This document shows positions 61,672 to 64,000 of a stretch of DNA of 64,000 bases, in pieces. Within the stretch, counting starts at the first letter, position 1. Each line of letters begins with the position of its first letter. The DNA is taken from NCBI GenBank assembly GCA_038087015.1, contig JASBNA010000011.1, forward strand, positions 124,001-188,000. Direction: 5' to 3'. This stretch comes from Cerrena zonata (lineage: Eukaryota > Basidiomycota > Agaricomycetes > Polyporales > Cerrenaceae). A program made the translations under genes and the position numbers. The notes beneath the pieces are model-generated. The model was not told where the DNA came from, searched no databases, and worked only from the letters and a program-made list of their open reading frames with translations.

Positions 61672-62584
61672 GGTGGGCAAATATCTGAACCCAATATAGT
61701 TGGAGGAGGAAAGAGGGGAAGAGGCACTGAGAGGCACGCGTCCTAAGGCTTGGGCACGCGTTATGCGATTGTGATCATGATCACAAGCGCCCTGTTATGA
61801 CTGCATACAGCCGGCAAGGGCTAGGCTTGAACTCGGACGTGAATGTAGAGCAAAGCAAGAATATCCTAGACACCAAACGTTTTCATGGAGGTCGCACCAG
61901 CCAGCATGACTATAATCCTTTTCACTCACTAGACAATGAAGTTATCTCCAGCAAATTGCCACATTGATACTTGTGAAGATTGTCATTTGCAATTATTCGA
62001 ATTACAATAATTGGATATATTCTTTTCAGACAACGGACCATACAAAGATGCTAGTTACCGAAGCTGGAGGGATAGTACTAGAGGGAGTGTATGTCTAGTG
62101 CACGCTATATTTCGTCATACTGATTACCGATCACTTTCTGGCATCCCAAATAAAACCACGAGCATACTCGACGCTTGACTTAACATCATACTATTACAAT
62201 GATTACATGCCATCACCACTTCGAATTCCAACTGGGCGTAATGAACCAATACAAGGCCTTGCTAGTCAAGTTTATAGTACACGATCGATGCATTCTTGAC
62301 TTGTGAGTTCGAACCACAGCTGCGAAGCCCCCCTCGGATGGTCGCAACAGAGGGCGATACTTAGCGAACAAACCCCGGGTATGCTCCCTTTGGGCAGAGG
62401 CATTGCCTACGAGTTACGGAGCTACTACGTCGTTCCGTGAATCTTGCAATCAGACGTAAACGCATGGTCCGGGGCGAGGATCCGTGAGTCATGACTTCCG
62501 TTCATTATCGAGATAGAGCAATATTTATAGACACATGTCAAGCACATGTCGATATCCTTGGTCTTTTTCTACCCTCAAGTCAGG
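61672..62584. other. Divergent intergenic region, cand1 / proline dehydrogenase
   Basis: About 0.9 kb between divergent starts. No gene, RNA or repeat is recognised. A T-arm-like motif near 62305 on the minus strand has no matching tRNA body. Confidence 0.4.
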
Positions 62585-64000
62585 ATGCTGTCCCCTATCC
62601 TCAGAAATTCTCTTGTTAGATCTAGACCTTGCTTGCGACAATATCGACGACAGCTTTCAACTCATCCTAACACCTCTACTCGGGCTCCATCCATCTCTTC
62701 TAAAGGAATACGATGGGGACTTGCTTCGGGTGCTTTACTCGCGACGTCAGCAGTAGTTGTTCAAGCAACTGTACATGCTGACGCCTTCGATGACGACGAT
62801 AAGCCCCCTCTCAGAAAGCCTACGCCCCTATCTAGTTTGGTGCGGTCATACATTGTTTACACTTCGTTCTGTATCCCTGGTCTAGTGGATTGGTCCCCCA
62901 CAATCTTGGAGACCCTCACGTCTATCCCTCTGGTGAAGCAGGTGACAGAAGCCATAGTCAGAATTACGTTCTTCAATCAGGTGGGTTTCGCATGCTGTCT
63001 AATGTGTCGTGGATGAGTTAATCACACCTGCAGTTTGTCGGAGGTGATACCGCGAACGACACACTTCCTGTTCTCGAAACCCTTCATCAGGAGAACAAGG
63101 GATGCCTCCTGGCTTACAGTGTAGAGGTCGATGAGGCTGAAGCTATTAAAGGCGTCAAGAAGCAAGGAGAAGTTCCGGTCCATAAGCGTGGCGTTCAAGA
63201 AATGGTTCGGAGCATTGACGTTGCTGCCGATTTCGAAGAACAGCATCGTAATGCTAGCGGTAATCGGAGTACCTGGGTCGCCGTTAAACTTGTAAGCTTA
63301 GATAGTATATACACGGATTAAAATTAAATGTTAACGGTGGTCTTGTGCTACAGACGGCGCTGCTTCCCAGTGCTCAATCACTGATCAACTTCTCGAAATA
63401 TATATTGGATACTCGACAAGGATCTTCTATAGTTCCCTTCCCTGGTGCACCTCGTCCATCGGACCTGGATATTCTCTACTCTGGTTCTATTGAAGGTAGT
63501 CCACTGTCACAACAAGATGTCGTTGACCTCAAGAATCTGTACGACGACATGGCTAGGGTGTGTGCCCGTGGCCAGGAGCGTGGAATCCGAGTTGTTATCG
63601 ACGCGGAATACAGGTCAGTTTCTGCATAGCATAGTAAGTAGCCTCAATTATTGCTTACCTATCTCCTCATTTCCAGTTGGTATCAAGTACGCTACCTCTA
63701 CTGAATTCGTTTCCTCAAGGATTCTAACTCAACTGATAACTAGCCTGCAGTCGATGCAATCGCCTTAGGTCTTATGCGAAAATTCAATGAGTTACCTTCC
63801 GGTGATTCAGATTCCGAACGTACCTTCCAACCACTTGTCTACAATACTTTCCAGGCATATCTCCGCAGGTAACACATTCGCTTCATTTAATCTTCCCTCC
63901 TTAAATCCTTAACATGTACTTCAGACAGCCGGCCTACCTTGTCCAAAGCATCGCTGACGCCAAAGCTGGGAACTACGCTTTAGGAATCAAACTCGTCCGA
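62585..64000 (+). CDS. put1: Proline dehydrogenase (mitochondrial), partial at window end
   Basis: Inner-membrane flavoenzyme that oxidises L-proline to pyrroline-5-carboxylate, the first step of proline use. Exons 62585-62980, 63034-63291, 63354-63613, 63677-63686, 63744-63868 and 63925 onward; the gene runs off the window. The N-terminus is a basic mitochondrial presequence (MLSPILRNSLVRSRPCLRQY). Family blocks: ITFFNQFVGGDTANDTLPVL, GCLLAYSVEVDEAEA, TWVAVKLTALLPS, RGIRVVIDAEYSWYQPAVDA, FQPLVYNTFQAYLRR and GNYALGIKLVR. Exon 4 is a 10-nt microexon that completes EYSWYQ. An upstream in-frame ATG at 62546 would add 13 residues before the presequence; 62585 is preferred because it starts the basic leader. 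Confidence 0.9.

Noticed and set aside
62295..62330. Possible tRNA gene (GGTTCGAACTC T-arm on the minus strand)
   Set aside because: No A-box, no 7-bp acceptor stem partner at the right distance.

Overview
The window is nuclear DNA from a filamentous basidiomycete, most likely an Agaricomycete. The genes are dense, lie on both strands and are cut by many short introns of about 50-65 nt with GTNNGT...YAG ends. The best lineage marker is a dynein heavy chain gene that stops after the N-terminal tail; a heavy chain split into a tail gene (dhc1) and a motor gene (dhc2) is known from Agaricomycetes. Exon structures were built by hand from splice signals, phase and protein family conservation. The spliced lengths add up to whole codons, except in a few genes with apparent single-base indels, noted below.

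Layout: 0.5-4.4 kb, SUV39/Clr4-type H3K9 methyltransferase whose catalytic half is completely free of CpG; 5.4-6.0 kb, secreted two-LysM protein; 6.3-8.4 kb, divergent pair Rtf2 and Mediator subunit Med21; 9.7-11.1 kb, nitrilase; 12.0-13.5 kb, homoserine O-acetyltransferase (met2); 13.8-14.3 kb, unknown protein; 14.8-18.9 kb, dynein tail gene dhc1; 19.9-21.6 kb, mitochondrial branched-chain E2. From 21.6 to 34.2 kb there is an accessory, secretion-rich stretch: a tandemly duplicated hydrophobin-like gene (one copy frameshifted), three more LysM genes, a CFEM/GPI protein, a FAD oxidoreductase and a GH3 beta-xylosidase-like enzyme. From 35 to 48 kb: a small membrane protein, an F-box protein, a pseudokinase, an ADP-ribosyltransferase-fold candidate, a decayed copy of the pseudokinase 5' end, a MYST acetyltransferase and ribosomal protein eL19. 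From 50 to 64 kb: a HAL/NPR1-type kinase, VPS4, a small unknown protein, CAND1 and the first two thirds of proline dehydrogenase, cut by the window end.

How the parts fit: chromatin and transcription genes (SUV39-type HMT, MYST HAT, Med21), genome maintenance (Rtf2), ubiquitin control (CAND1, F-box), trafficking (dynein tail, VPS4) and metabolism (met2, E2, proline dehydrogenase, nitrilase) form the housekeeping background. The LysM, hydrophobin-like, CFEM and GH3 genes point to cell-wall or host/substrate interaction. The LysM genes share intron positions and a similar core promoter 70-90 nt before the ATG, so they look like one paralogous family.

Most notable: (i) a 1.6 kb block with zero CpG covering exactly the pre-SET/SET/post-SET half of the methyltransferase and its 3' flank; (ii) three SUMO-interaction-like motifs in that protein's N-terminus; (iii) the dynein split point; (iv) a kinase with all catalytic motifs lost; (v) a run of apparent +1 frameshifts at G/C homopolymers between 21.3 and 29.1 kb, which most likely reflect sequence errors and should be settled before calling pseudogenes.
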